From assembly GCA_030950375.1 (NCBI GenBank), contig JAUZRN010000010.1, positions 98,549 through 162,548 on the forward strand: a stretch of DNA of 64,000 nucleotides, in the 5' to 3' direction. Below are positions 36,759 to 45,858 of this stretch, piece after piece (positions within the stretch are counted from its first letter, which is position 1; every line of letters begins with the position of its first letter). Origin of the DNA: Rhodothermus sp. (GTDB taxonomy: Bacteria > Bacteroidota > Rhodothermia > Rhodothermales > Rhodothermaceae). The notes under the pieces are model-generated. The model had not been told where the DNA came from. It did no database searches and was given only the letters and a program-made list of their open reading frames with translations. Made by a program: the position numbers and the translations under genes.

Positions 36759-37562
36759 ATGCACCGGGCCGCACGCCGCTACCTGTTGATCTGTGGAGGC
36801 ATGCTCCTCAGCATTGCCACAAAGGCCCAGCCTGTCTATACACCAGAACAGCTGCTCCAGACTGTCTGGCAGGCCTACCAGGCGCTGGAGTATGATCGGG
36901 CCGACAGTCTGGCCCGACACGCCCTGACCGACTATACTCGCTTCACACCGGACCAGCTGGTGGCGCTGCATACGGTACTGGCCCTGGTGGCCATGTCGCG
37001 CAACGAACCGACCGAAGCCCGTCGTCATTTCGAAGCAGCCCTTTCGCTGAATCCTGAGCTTCAGCTCGATCCGGTGCTGGCCTCGCCCAAGGTGCGTGAT
37101 TTCTTTGAGCAAATTCGTCAGGAGATGCAGCGCCTCTCACCTCGGACGACCGCAGAAACTACCATTCGGTACGTGTTGCGCCCCGACCCCCGCCCGGAAG
37201 CAGCCCTGCGTTCCCTGCTGCTGCCGGGATGGGGCCAACGCTACAAAGGTCAACACCGGAAGGGTTGGATCCTGACCGGAAGCTGGGGCCTGCTGCTCGG
37301 GGGCAGTCTGACCACCCATCTGCAATATAAACGTGCCTATAATCGCTACCGCCGCGAGACCGACCCCACCCGCATTGAAACTCGCTACCGCACAGCGAAT
37401 CGCTGGTTCAAAACCCGCAATGGGTTGCTCATAGGACTGACAGCCGTATGGGCCTATAGCTATCTGGATGCCCTGCTGCAACCGGTCGCTGCCGAAGCGC
37501 CGATCGTGCGTCCTTATGTTGTGACCACAACCCCGGGCCTGAAACTACAGTGGCGGTTCTGA
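36759..37562 (+). CDS. DUF5683-like exported/membrane protein with TPR-like N-terminus
   Basis: 267 aa with an N-terminal signal (YLLICGGMLLSIATKAQ). Residues ~30-120 look like helical repeats (YQALEYDRADSLARHALTDY, NEPTEARRHFEAALSLNPEL). Residues ~150-250 contain the DUF5683-type element LRSLLLPGWGQRYKGQHRKG followed by two hydrophobic segments. Such proteins are common in Bacteroidota as envelope proteins of unknown role. Start lies 4 nt after the Kelch stop; last gene of the operon beginning at 31154. Confidence 0.75.
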   Translation: MHRAARRYLLICGGMLLSIATKAQPVYTPEQLLQTVWQAYQALEYDRADSLARHALTDYTRFTPDQLVALHTVLALVAMSRNEPTEARRHFEAALSLNPELQLDPVLASPKVRDFFEQIRQEMQRLSPRTTAETTIRYVLRPDPRPEAALRSLLLPGWGQRYKGQHRKGWILTGSWGLLLGGSLTTHLQYKRAYNRYRRETDPTRIETRYRTANRWFKTRNGLLIGLTAVWAYSYLDALLQPVAAEAPIVRPYVVTTTPGLKLQWRF

Positions 37563-37714
37563 ACCGTGCATACGCTGCAACGACGTGTGCCCAGCGTGCG
37601 CACAAAGCGTGCTCGTACTTCGCTTTGAATTTCACGGCACGTTCTTTGTTGGCCCTACAACGCAGGGGGGTGATCGACCCGTCCCGCGCCGGAAGCCGGG
37701 ATGAGGGAGCACGC

Positions 37715-37757
37715 GAAAGGGGGTCCTGCAGAGAGGATCCCCTTTCAGTATTTTTAC
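37715..37757 (+). terminator. Rho-independent terminator after the kinase-Kelch operon
   Basis: A strong hairpin, GAAAGGGGGTCCT-loop-AGGATCCCCTTTC (37715-37746, one G.T pair), is followed by AGTATTTTTA. It lies 150 nt after the last plus-strand gene and before the convergent rtcB stop. The remaining spacer 37563-37874 shows nothing else. Confidence 0.75.
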
Positions 37758-37874
37758 ACTTTAAGGCCAGCCGTCTCCGAAGCATACCCCTGACGCAGAG
37801 ACAAGTTTAATCGCCCCCCGTTTCAAAGAGCCTGCCTGGCAATCCCTGTTGCTGCTGACTGACCCGGACCACTG

Positions 37875-39317
37875 TTAGCCCTTAATGCACCCAATCGGTC
37901 GAAGCTGCACTACCTTACGGGAGATACCCGCCCGATGGCATACTTCAACCACTTCGGCGACGTCCTTATAGGCCTCCGGGATTTCTTCGTTGATCGTACG
38001 GATGCTGGCTCCCCGCACGATAATGCCTCGCGCACGCAACTCGTCAGCCACACGACGACCGCTGGCAACCTTCTTGGCTTTCGTCCGGCTGAGCTGACGA
38101 CCGGCCCCATGACACGTGCTGCCAAACGTCTCCTCCATAGCCTGCTCAGTACCGATCAGAACGTAAGAGTAGCGTCCCATGTCGCCCGGAATCAGCACGG
38201 GCTGGCCGATGCTTCGATAGGCCGCCGGAATCTGGGGGTGCCCCGGCGGAAACGCGCGCGTTGCTCCTTTACGGTGCACACACACACGCCGCCGCTCGCC
38301 ATCAATTGTGTGCTCTTCAATTTTAGCAATGTTGTGCGCTACTTCATAGACCGTCCGCAGCCCGACATCTTCCGCACGCATACCCAACGCTTCGGCAAAC
38401 GCCCTGCGGGTGTTGTGCGCGATAATCTGGCGGTTGGCAAAGGCGAAGTTAATGCCGCAACGCATGGCGGCCAGATACTGCTGGCCTTCAGGCGAGCGCA
38501 GCGGTGCACAGGCCAGCTGGCGATCCGGCAATCGAATATGGTACTTGGCCCGTGCCCGATCCATAATCGCCAGGTAATCGTCGCAAATCTGATAGCCAAA
38601 GCCCCGTGAACCGGTATGAATGATGACGGTCACCTGGCCCGGAAACAATCCCATAGCCCGAGCCGCTTCATCGTCAAAGACCTGCGCCACGTAGCCCACT
38701 TCCAGAAAGTGGTTGCCCGAGCCCAGCGTGCCAAGTTGATCCCGCCCGCGTTCATAAGCGCGCTCCGAGACGGCTGCCGGATCGGCCCCTTCAATACGAC
38801 CGTTCTCCTCAATGAATTCCAGGTCAGTTTCCGATCCAAAGCCCTGTTGCACAGCCCAGCGAGCGCCTTCGATAGCCACACGGCGCAGCTCCTGCTTCGA
38901 CACCTTGAGCGCGCCTGAAGCGCCCACCCCGGTGGGCACACGCCGGAAAAGCATCTCGACCAACCGCTCCAGATGCGGCACCACCTCCTCATAGGTTAAC
39001 CGACTGGCCAGCAGCCGCACGCCACAATTAATGTCATAGCCGACCCCACCGGGCGAGATGACGCCCTCATCCAGATCAAAGGCCGCTACACCGCCGATGG
39101 GAAAACCATATCCCCAGTGGATGTCGGGCATAGCCAGCGAATACTTGACAATGCCGGGCAGATGCGCCACGTTGACGGCCTGCTGAGGCGCCTGATCTTC
39201 CTTCAGTTCACGCAGGATTTTCTCGCTGGCATAGATGCGCGCCGGCACCCGCATGCCGCCTGTTTTGGGAATCTCCCAGAGGTTATCGTGAATTTTGACA
39301 AAGCGCACTTCCGCCAT
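37875..39317 (-). CDS. rtcB: RNA-splicing ligase RtcB
   Basis: 480 aa, full length. Family motifs are visible: MPDIHWGYGFPIGGVAAFD, GGVGYDINCGVRLLAS (metal Cys/Asp), LGTLGSGNHFLEVGYV, VIIHTGSRGFGYQ, and CVHRKGATRAFPPGH with the guanylated His. The enzyme joins 2',3'-cyclic phosphate or 3'-phosphate RNA ends to 5'-OH ends with GTP and Mn2+. Used in RNA repair or tRNA splicing; no archease gene is adjacent and no intron-containing tRNA is seen here, so repair is more likely. Confidence 0.95.
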   Translation of the reverse strand: MAEVRFVKIHDNLWEIPKTGGMRVPARIYASEKILRELKEDQAPQQAVNVAHLPGIVKYSLAMPDIHWGYGFPIGGVAAFDLDEGVISPGGVGYDINCGVRLLASRLTYEEVVPHLERLVEMLFRRVPTGVGASGALKVSKQELRRVAIEGARWAVQQGFGSETDLEFIEENGRIEGADPAAVSERAYERGRDQLGTLGSGNHFLEVGYVAQVFDDEAARAMGLFPGQVTVIIHTGSRGFGYQICDDYLAIMDRARAKYHIRLPDRQLACAPLRSPEGQQYLAAMRCGINFAFANRQIIAHNTRRAFAEALGMRAEDVGLRTVYEVAHNIAKIEEHTIDGERRRVCVHRKGATRAFPPGHPQIPAAYRSIGQPVLIPGDMGRYSYVLIGTEQAMEETFGSTCHGAGRQLSRTKAKKVASGRRVADELRARGIIVRGASIRTINEEIPEAYKDVAEVVEVCHRAGISRKVVQLRPIGCIKG

Positions 39318-39376
39318 GGCTGTCTTTTATTCGCAACATTGGCAATACCTTTTTAACAGCCTGGCGGCGTTTCCGT

Positions 39377-40735
39377 TCAGGCCACCGCCCGCCGCTTTGT
39401 CGAACGCGTCCCCCACCGCATCCATTCCGCCCGACGCACCAGCAGATCCAACGTCAGCGCTGCACTCCAGGAGAATTGCTCCGACCCGTGTCCTTCTCCT
39501 GTATAGGGATGGTAATACTCATAGAAGCCATGGCGTTCGACAAGCAATCGGACGGTACGGCAGAGATGAGCGGCATGCTCAATGTATCCGTAACGGGCCA
39601 GCCCCTCGATGAGTAGCCAGTTGATGTTAATCCAGACCGGTCCTCGCCAGTATTGTACGGGCGAAAAGCCCAATCCATTGGGATCGTAACTCGGCACGGA
39701 ATACCGTGAGCCGTCCCAGTTGAAAAAGCCCGAGGCTTCCAGATGGCTGACCAGACGGGCTGCCTGAAGGCCATCCGGAATGCCCGCAAACAGCGGCGTA
39801 AAGCAGGAAGCCATACGCACCCAGATCGGACGATCCAGTACCAGATCATAGTCAAAGTACAGCGCCCGTTGCTCATCCCAGAGGCGCTGGTTGACCGCCT
39901 CCGCTACCTGCTGTGCTCGCCGACGAAACGGCTCCGGATTTTCACCCAGCACCGATGCGATTTCTGCCAGATCCTGCTCTGCCCGGCAGAGCAGGGTATT
40001 GAAGAGCACATCCTGTACCAGGAACGGACACGTTTGCCGGATGCGCGCTTCGTCGTAGCCCGCTTCGGCAAACAAACGCACCAGGTACAGGTAGCGGTCA
40101 TACTCAGCCCCGGTCGGACGATCGGCTTCGGCCACCAGCATGGTGTCGATACGGCGATAACGCGGCCGATCGCTCGGGTTGAGATGCATCCGCTGCACAA
40201 TGCCGTCCCACAGCGGCGCATTATCCATGCCCGACTCCCAGGGATGCCGGATGTATACCAGCCCTTCTCGGCGGGGATCGCGCTCCCGGAAAAGGTAGTC
40301 ATGCCAGGCTACCAGGCCGGGAAACAACTTCTCCAGAAATATCCGTGCGCGCCCCCTGTCTTTTGCCTGCAGGTAGATCGTCCAGGCGGTCGTTGCATGT
40401 AGCGGTGGTTGCACAATGCCGGATGTTGCCCTGCGCGATGGCGCCGCCGGACATCGATGCGTTTCCCAGATCCCCGGCCCCGGGAAATATTCACGACGCC
40501 GCTGATCAAACACTATATGTGGCAACAGCCCATTGCGCCATTGCGCCCGAAACAGATGCAGCAGCTCCTGCTGCGCCCGTCCTTGATCCTCATGTACCCA
40601 CCCCAGCGCAATGAAGGCCGCATCCCAGGACCACTGGTGTGGATACAGACGCGGTGCCGGCTTTGTAAAGCGTCCTGCCCAGTTGCCTTCCAAAACCTGA
40701 CGTGCCTGCTCACGCAAGCCTGCGCTTGAACCCAT
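39377..40735 (-). CDS. mgH: Mannosylglycerate hydrolase (GH63-like)
   Basis: 452 aa from ATG at 40735 (MGSSAGLREQARQVLEGNWA); a second ATG at 40789 is possible. An (alpha/alpha)6 glycosidase with LYPHQWSWDAAFIALGWVHE, YIRHPWESGMDNAPLWDG, and a C-terminal GHGSEQFSWSAALTLDLLVR that carries a likely catalytic Glu. This is the GH63-like family that includes the mannosylglycerate and glucosylglycerate hydrolases of Thermus and Rhodothermus. The divergent mpgS-mpgP genes support the substrate: it would recover mannose and glycerate from the compatible solute after stress. Confidence 0.85.
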   Translation of the reverse strand: MGSSAGLREQARQVLEGNWAGRFTKPAPRLYPHQWSWDAAFIALGWVHEDQGRAQQELLHLFRAQWRNGLLPHIVFDQRRREYFPGPGIWETHRCPAAPSRRATSGIVQPPLHATTAWTIYLQAKDRGRARIFLEKLFPGLVAWHDYLFRERDPRREGLVYIRHPWESGMDNAPLWDGIVQRMHLNPSDRPRYRRIDTMLVAEADRPTGAEYDRYLYLVRLFAEAGYDEARIRQTCPFLVQDVLFNTLLCRAEQDLAEIASVLGENPEPFRRRAQQVAEAVNQRLWDEQRALYFDYDLVLDRPIWVRMASCFTPLFAGIPDGLQAARLVSHLEASGFFNWDGSRYSVPSYDPNGLGFSPVQYWRGPVWININWLLIEGLARYGYIEHAAHLCRTVRLLVERHGFYEYYHPYTGEGHGSEQFSWSAALTLDLLVRRAEWMRWGTRSTKRRAVA

Positions 40736-40805
40736 ATATGGTCTTACAGCTGCATTCTGGTAGCTTACAGCATATATTATCGGATGCATTCATCAAAGCT
40801 TAACA

Positions 40806-40881
40806 TGGCGCAAACGCAACGCGGCAATTGGTTCAAGCGAGGAGGAAGCTCTGGCGCAGGGCGTTGCGCGCCTCTGGCGCA
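40806..40881. promoter_or_regulatory. Repeated TGGCGCA motifs between mgH and mpgS
   Basis: TGGCGCA occurs at 40806, 40852 and 40875 (the last two inside a 10-nt CTCTGGCGCA repeat 24 nt apart), with an inverted TTGCGC at 40864. The spacer separates the hydrolase and the synthase operon, which need opposite control during salt stress. A regulator site is plausible but unproven. The mpgS start has AAGGA 8-12 nt upstream. Confidence 0.4.
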
Positions 40882-40988
40882 ACACTCGCCGGAACTTCAA
40901 CGGTAGGCTGCACCGTTCTTTTTTTGAAGGGGTCTAACCCGCTGAAATGACCGTCAAGGGTCGCGCTCACCTAAACGAAGGAAAAACT

Positions 40989-42272
40989 ATGCGTATTGAA
41001 ATACCCCGTGAAGCCGAACGATTTGGAGCCAATCACATCTATGGCGTCCAGAAGGTCTATGAGCTGGACTCCGGCCTGCGCCAGGACGCCCCGGCCGCCG
41101 AAAACAGCGTGATTCAGAATCTCCCTTACGAGACGCTCTACGAGATCGAACGCGATATGGCCATTGTGGTCCCTATTCGAGACGAGCGTCTCAAACTGCT
41201 GGAGGGGGTGCTCTTTGGTATTCCACACCAGTGCACGGTTATTATCGTCTCAAACAGCCGCCGTGCACCAGTCGATCGCTTCAAAATGGAGCAGGATGCA
41301 ATCGAAACCTGGTCGCGCTTTACCCGGAAACAGCTACTTCTCGTCCATCAGAAAGACCCCTTTATTGCCCGTGCGCTGGCCGAAGCAGGCTACCCGTACA
41401 TCCTGGACGAAAACGACCTGGTGGCCAATGGCAAGGCCGAAGGCATGATTGTGGCTACCTTGCTGGCTCGCATTCTGGGCAAACGCTACATTGGCTTCAT
41501 CGACGCGGACAACTACTTTCCTGGAGCCGTTTACGAGTACGTGCACGAATATGCGGCCGGCTTCGCACTGAGCAAGTCACCCTACACGATGGTGCGCATT
41601 GCCTGGCACAGCAAACCCAAGGTCGTCCAGTCTCAATTATTCTTTGCCAAATACGGTCGCACGTCGGTGGTCACGAATCGCTTCCTGAATCAGCTCATCA
41701 GCTACTACACCGGCTTTGAAACCGAAGTGATCCGCACCGGCAACGCCGGCGAACATGCGATGACCATGGAGCTGGCCATGCTTCTGGACTATGCGACCGG
41801 CTACGCCATTGAACCCTACCACTACATCGACCTGCTGGAGAAGTACGGGGGTGTGATCGAAAGCGCTCATCCCGAAGTCATGCAGCATCAGGTCAACATC
41901 TTCCAGATTGAATCGCGTAATCCCCACCTGCACGAATCCAAAGGCGACGAGCACATCGATGATATGATCCTCTCATCGCTTCAAGTGATTTATCACTCGA
42001 AAATCTGTCCAGAACCCATTAAGCGTGAGGTGTTGCGTGAGCTGTATCGACGGGGCATTCTGGCCAAAGGGGAGGAGCCGGCTCCCCCACGCATCTATCC
42101 GGTTTTGCTAAATGTGGACCTGGAAGCTTTCCGTGATACCCTGATGCGAGCGCCTTATGCCGAACAACTGGAGACTATCGCTCAGGCGCGGGGCTATCGT
42201 CGCCGGCTGCCTCGACCCACAATTACCTCCCCTGAAGGTGACGGATCTGAAACAGTCGCAACCCCGGCATGA
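40989..42272 (+). CDS. mpgS: Mannosyl-3-phosphoglycerate synthase
   Basis: 427 aa from ATG at 40989 (MRIEIPREAERFGANHIYGV), chosen for the AAGGA upstream; the frame opens at 40947. GT55-type features: MAIVVPIRDERLKLLEGVLF, QCTVIIVSNSRRAPVDRF, and YIGFIDADNYFPGAVYEYV with the metal-binding acidic residues. It makes mannosyl-3-phosphoglycerate from GDP-mannose and 3-phosphoglycerate, the first step of the two-step route to mannosylglycerate, a thermo- and osmoprotectant known in R. marinus. Coupled by ATGA to the phosphatase. Confidence 0.95.
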   Translation: MRIEIPREAERFGANHIYGVQKVYELDSGLRQDAPAAENSVIQNLPYETLYEIERDMAIVVPIRDERLKLLEGVLFGIPHQCTVIIVSNSRRAPVDRFKMEQDAIETWSRFTRKQLLLVHQKDPFIARALAEAGYPYILDENDLVANGKAEGMIVATLLARILGKRYIGFIDADNYFPGAVYEYVHEYAAGFALSKSPYTMVRIAWHSKPKVVQSQLFFAKYGRTSVVTNRFLNQLISYYTGFETEVIRTGNAGEHAMTMELAMLLDYATGYAIEPYHYIDLLEKYGGVIESAHPEVMQHQVNIFQIESRNPHLHESKGDEHIDDMILSSLQVIYHSKICPEPIKREVLRELYRRGILAKGEEPAPPRIYPVLLNVDLEAFRDTLMRAPYAEQLETIAQARGYRRRLPRPTITSPEGDGSETVATPA

Positions 42273-43102
42273 ACCGGCTACCCACGCCGCTACCTGTTGT
42301 CTTTACGGATTTGGACGGGACACTGCTCGATCTGCACACGTATGACCCCGGTCCAGCCCGTGAAGCTGTAGCTCGCCTGTTGGAGCACAACATCCCGATC
42401 GTATTTTGCTCTTCCAAGACGCGCGCCGAACAGTTGGCCTATCGACGGCAACTGGGCATACGCGACCCGTTCATTGTAGAAAACGGTGCTGCCATTTTCC
42501 TTCCCCGGCGTTACTTTACCATTCCCTACCAAGCACGTCCCGCTGCCCACGGGCTGGAGGTGATCGTCCTGGGGCGTTCCGCTACCGAAATACGCCGAGC
42601 CCTTCGAACAATCCGCAAGGAGACCGGCCTGTCTTTCCGAGGCTACCACGAAATGACGGTCGAAGAGGTCGCCACGTTGACTGGTCTGCCGCCCGAAGCG
42701 GCCCGTTGGGCCATGAGCCGTGAATACAGCGAAACAATCGTGGTGGATTTTGACCCGACGGATTGGCAACGCTTCAATGCGGCGCTGGCCACACACAGCC
42801 TGGTGTGCTTTGCAGGCGGCCGCTTCTACACGGTTGTAGGACTTGGCACCGACAAAGGACGGGCTGTCCGACAGCTGGCTGAGCTATATCGCCAACAATA
42901 CGGAGCCATTCTCACCATCGGACTGGGGGATAGTCCCAATGATGTGCCGATGCTCCGGGCCGTGGATCGCCCTTTTCTGGTGCAGCGGCCGGATGGTAGC
43001 TGGGAGTCGGTCAATGTTCCAGGTCTGGTGCCTATTCCGGCACCCGGCCCGCAGGGTTGGCATATGGCCATCGAACAGTTGCTCGCTCAGCTCGCCGTTT
43101 AA
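42269..43102 (+). CDS. mpgP: Mannosyl-3-phosphoglycerate phosphatase
   Basis: 277 aa HAD phosphatase. Motif I is VVFTDLDGTLLDLHTYD, motif II IVFCSSKTRAEQ, motif III Lys in GTDKGRAVRQLAELY and motif IV GLGDSPNDVPMLRAVD. The C2-type cap and PFIVENGAAIFLPRRYF match the MpgP family. It removes phosphate from mannosyl-3-phosphoglycerate to give mannosylglycerate. It overlaps mpgS by 4 nt and ends 4 nt inside the convergent transglutaminase gene. Confidence 0.94.
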   Translation: MNRLPTPLPVVFTDLDGTLLDLHTYDPGPAREAVARLLEHNIPIVFCSSKTRAEQLAYRRQLGIRDPFIVENGAAIFLPRRYFTIPYQARPAAHGLEVIVLGRSATEIRRALRTIRKETGLSFRGYHEMTVEEVATLTGLPPEAARWAMSREYSETIVVDFDPTDWQRFNAALATHSLVCFAGGRFYTVVGLGTDKGRAVRQLAELYRQQYGAILTIGLGDSPNDVPMLRAVDRPFLVQRPDGSWESVNVPGLVPIPAPGPQGWHMAIEQLLAQLAV

Positions 43103-43920
43103 GCTGCCCCGACACCGGACAGTACCGCAGCCATCTGTACCTTAAACTGATGAAACGACTTGCCGTTGATCAGCGGCAGGGTCTCCCAGGTCTTGTGTCC
43201 AGGAGGCAGCAGCAAACGTGCCGGAATGTATTTGATGCGGACGCCCGGCATCGTTACGCACCGTGCAGGAAACTGCTGGAGAAAGTGCCAGAACTGTGGG
43301 AAAGCCCGCTGTAGCAGTTCTTGACGAGACCATCCCCGCAACTGTAGTCCCTGCAACAGCGCCGGTGTGCAAACATCTTCTGGATCCACACCGACCCGGG
43401 AAGCCTGGCAACTCAGCACCATTGCGGGAATACGCCGATCCACAGGGCCCACATAGCGTTGTTGGCGAAGCGTCAGATCAATCACGGCGAAAGGCGGAGC
43501 CACAACCCAGGCATGGGGCACCTCTACCGGCTTCAGATCGAACAGATAGAAAATACGAGGACGCACGTCGGCCGGCACGAAGGAAATGACACATCCACCG
43601 GCGACAATGTAGCTCCAGATACCCAGCTCCTCAAGCAACCGACTTAACAAGGTGCTGGTCTGCACGCAACGTCCCGGTCGTCCATCGGCAACCAGCTCTG
43701 CCTGCAACCATCGGGTCAAACGCGGTATAACCTGGCGCACGTGTTGCGTGTAAGCAACTGCATGGCCCCGGGCTTCCACATGCCGGGCGTACAGCCACAA
43801 CACTTCCGGATGCCGGTCCAGGAGTTGCTGAAAGGATGGAGCGCGATAGCATCCCGGTACATCGAACCGGAATCTGAAGTTTTCTGCCTTAGGTCGCACG
43901 TCAGACACGAGCCGTGCCAC
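43099..43920 (-). CDS. Transglutaminase-like cysteine peptidase-fold protein
   Basis: 273 aa, GTG start at 43920. The triad of the transglutaminase-like fold can be read: Cys in GRCVQTSTLLSRLLEELGIW, His in VPHAWVVAPPFA and Asp in AVIDLTLRQQ. Flanking domains are unfamiliar. No signal peptide is evident, so it is probably cytoplasmic. Convergent with mpgP. Function unknown; a peptidase or amidase is as likely as a crosslinking enzyme. Confidence 0.7.
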   Translation of the reverse strand: MARLVSDVRPKAENFRFRFDVPGCYRAPSFQQLLDRHPEVLWLYARHVEARGHAVAYTQHVRQVIPRLTRWLQAELVADGRPGRCVQTSTLLSRLLEELGIWSYIVAGGCVISFVPADVRPRIFYLFDLKPVEVPHAWVVAPPFAVIDLTLRQQRYVGPVDRRIPAMVLSCQASRVGVDPEDVCTPALLQGLQLRGWSRQELLQRAFPQFWHFLQQFPARCVTMPGVRIKYIPARLLLPPGHKTWETLPLINGKSFHQFKVQMAAVLSGVGAA

Positions 43921-43988
43921 GATAGGCGTCCTTTCCTGGAATAGATTAAATCGGCCTGCAGGGGATCTGGCTTAAATGGCAGGGGTCC

Positions 43989-45233
43989 CTATCGCCATCG
44001 ATCAGCCCGTAGCGGGGTTGGATCGATTGGCGGTGCAGCTCCACTGATCAACGCCGCCACCAGTTCACCTGTAACGGCTGCCAGCGAAATGCCCAGCATG
44101 GCATGACCCGTTGCCAGCCAGAGATTGTCGGTGCCGGGTACCCGGTCGATCACCGGCAGACCGTCGGGCGTACAGGGACGCAGTCCCGCCCAGATCTCGG
44201 CCTGCTCCATCGCAGGCAACCGAAGCGTCGGCAGATACCGACCGGCTGCCCGATAGATTGCCTGCACGCGTCGCCAATTCAGCGACAGCTCCAGTCCCGC
44301 CAGTTCCAGGGTTCCGGCCAACCGAAATGCCTCTCGAAAGGGTGTTACCGCCACTTTGGTCTCCGTCAGTAACAGCGGACGTCGCGGCATGCCCTCCGGC
44401 GGTGTGAATGTCAGGCTATAGCCTTTGGCCGGCTGCAGAGGCAACCGATACCCGACAGTCCGCACCAGCTCGGCCGACCACGCACCAGCCGCCACCACAA
44501 CCAGGTCGGCCGCCAACGTCCCGTTAGGTGTACGCACGCCCACCACCTGATGTCCGCGACGCACCAGCTCCGTTACCGGCGTGTTCGGCAACAACTGAAC
44601 ACCCTGCTGCTCCAGATAGCGGTACAAAGCTGCCGTAAATCGATCGGGCCGCAGATGCGCATCCCCCGGGAAAAACAGCCCCCCCTGTGCCCGCACTTCG
44701 GTTCCGGCCAGCTCCGCCAACTGTTCTGCAGCCATCCATGCATGTGCTATGCCCAGCCGCACCGCTTCCCGTGCCAGCGCTTCACACTCCCGCCGCCCTT
44801 CTTTACCTTGAAAAGGCATAAGCAGCCCCTCCCGACGCAACTCGAAATCACCGACCGCCTCCTGAAGCTGAACCGTCAGCTCACGACTGCGCTCCAACAA
44901 CGCCTGCAACACCGGCGCACTGCGAACCACATGCGTACCGGTGGCCGCCCGGCGAAAGCCCCAGAGCCAGCGCAAAAGCTCCCGATCCCAGCGAGGCCGG
45001 ATATAAAAAGGACTTTCCGGATCCAGCAACCACCGCAATCCCTTGCTGATCACCCCCGGCGCTGCTAACGGCACAACATGACTCGGACTCAGAAAACCAG
45101 CATTACCATACGAACAGCCATCACCAATCGCCCCCTGATCAACCACGGTGATCGAAAAATCGCCGCGGCGATGCAGAAAAAAGGCGGATGCCAGACCAAT
45201 GGCTCCGCCTCCTACAATGACAACCGACGGCAT
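43989..45233 (-). CDS. FAD-dependent D-amino acid dehydrogenase, probable D-hydroxyproline dehydrogenase
   Basis: 414 aa DAO-fold enzyme with N-terminal VVIVGGGAIGLASAFFLHRR and C-terminal IWAGLRPCTPDGLPVIDRVP followed by NLWLATGHAMLGISLAAVTG, the DadA/LhpB pattern. It oxidises a D-amino acid to the imino acid and passes electrons to the respiratory chain. Upstream lie remnants of a proline racemase/hydroxyproline epimerase and a DHDPS-family gene, which together with it form the usual hydroxyproline degradation set; hence the D-hydroxyproline suggestion. The gene itself looks intact. Confidence 0.85.
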   Translation of the reverse strand: MPSVVIVGGGAIGLASAFFLHRRGDFSITVVDQGAIGDGCSYGNAGFLSPSHVVPLAAPGVISKGLRWLLDPESPFYIRPRWDRELLRWLWGFRRAATGTHVVRSAPVLQALLERSRELTVQLQEAVGDFELRREGLLMPFQGKEGRRECEALAREAVRLGIAHAWMAAEQLAELAGTEVRAQGGLFFPGDAHLRPDRFTAALYRYLEQQGVQLLPNTPVTELVRRGHQVVGVRTPNGTLAADLVVVAAGAWSAELVRTVGYRLPLQPAKGYSLTFTPPEGMPRRPLLLTETKVAVTPFREAFRLAGTLELAGLELSLNWRRVQAIYRAAGRYLPTLRLPAMEQAEIWAGLRPCTPDGLPVIDRVPGTDNLWLATGHAMLGISLAAVTGELVAALISGAAPPIDPTPLRADRWR

Positions 45234-45275
45234 ATCCCGTTCGCCGAATGGTTATACCAGACAACATAGTCTAAA

Positions 45276-45382
45276 AATACCGGAAAACTGCCGCGATGGG
45301 GATCATGCCTGTCAGTGAAAATCGTGTTGAATCTGATCACTACGTCTATGACATTGAAGGATGGTGCGATGACCGCACCCAT
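45276..45382 (-). pseudogene. Decayed second copy of proline racemase/4-hydroxyproline epimerase 3' end
   Basis: The minus-strand frame reads MGAVIAPSFNVIDVVIRFNT, then IFTDRHDPHRGSFPVF. Aligned with the C-terminus of the racemase fragment at 48735-49005 (VPSIEEWARVIRFNTIF, IDERDPYRRGFQVL), it shares VIRFNTIF, DP and the end pattern; 24 nt are identical (45318-45341 and 48781-48804). The stop is lost. It lies directly upstream of the D-amino acid dehydrogenase, on the left flank of the AT-rich island. Confidence 0.6.
45318..45341. repeat. 24-bp direct repeat, left copy
   Basis: AAAATCGTGTTGAATCTGAT plus CACT is identical to 48781-48804, within a longer ~60-bp block of weaker similarity. The two copies flank the AT-rich island in the same orientation. 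They derive from the racemase 3' end. The stretch from 45383 to 45828 holds no gene I can support. Confidence 0.7.
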
Positions 45383-45828
45383 CCAGGCAACCGCTTCACC
45401 CCCCTCCTCCAGGACGATCTTACACCTGCAGCGACATCACGCCCCGGCTCGCACTTAGCCTTCTCAGCCTTAAAGCCCCCTTCCATCCCCAATCCTCGCC
45501 TGAGGTGTGATGCATCTCGACGACCAAGCAACATGGCCTGATCGCATGCCGAACAACTTTTTTACCTCTGCTTTCCGATCGCTCCTGATTGCACGGCCAA
45601 GAAGAAACTCCAGCTTTCCAGAACGTAACGTCGCTGCCTGCAAAAACATCGTCGATCCCAGGACACTACCTGGCCACCTGCCGTCACTCAAACGCTCTCT
45701 GAAACGTTATCATTTAGACTCCGATACGCCAGTATGGCCAGATCAAACATAACGACGAAAGCACCAGCCATCTTCGGAGCATTTACTATCAAAACTACAG
45801 GGTCCCTGGCAGTCCAGTAAGGAAAGCA

Positions 45829-45850
45829 GCTTATAGGTATAGGCATAAGC
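45829..45850. promoter_or_regulatory. Inverted repeat upstream of glycine-zipper peptide gene
   Basis: GCTTAT-N10-ATAAGC, nine bases before the tandem 11-bp repeats. Possible operator. Position only. Confidence 0.35.
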
Positions 45851-45858
45851 CAAGTACG

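Noticed and set aside
45507..45752. 81-aa plus-strand open frame in the island left flank
   Set aside because: No start signal, no hydrophobic or conserved pattern, and composition unlike the island genes.
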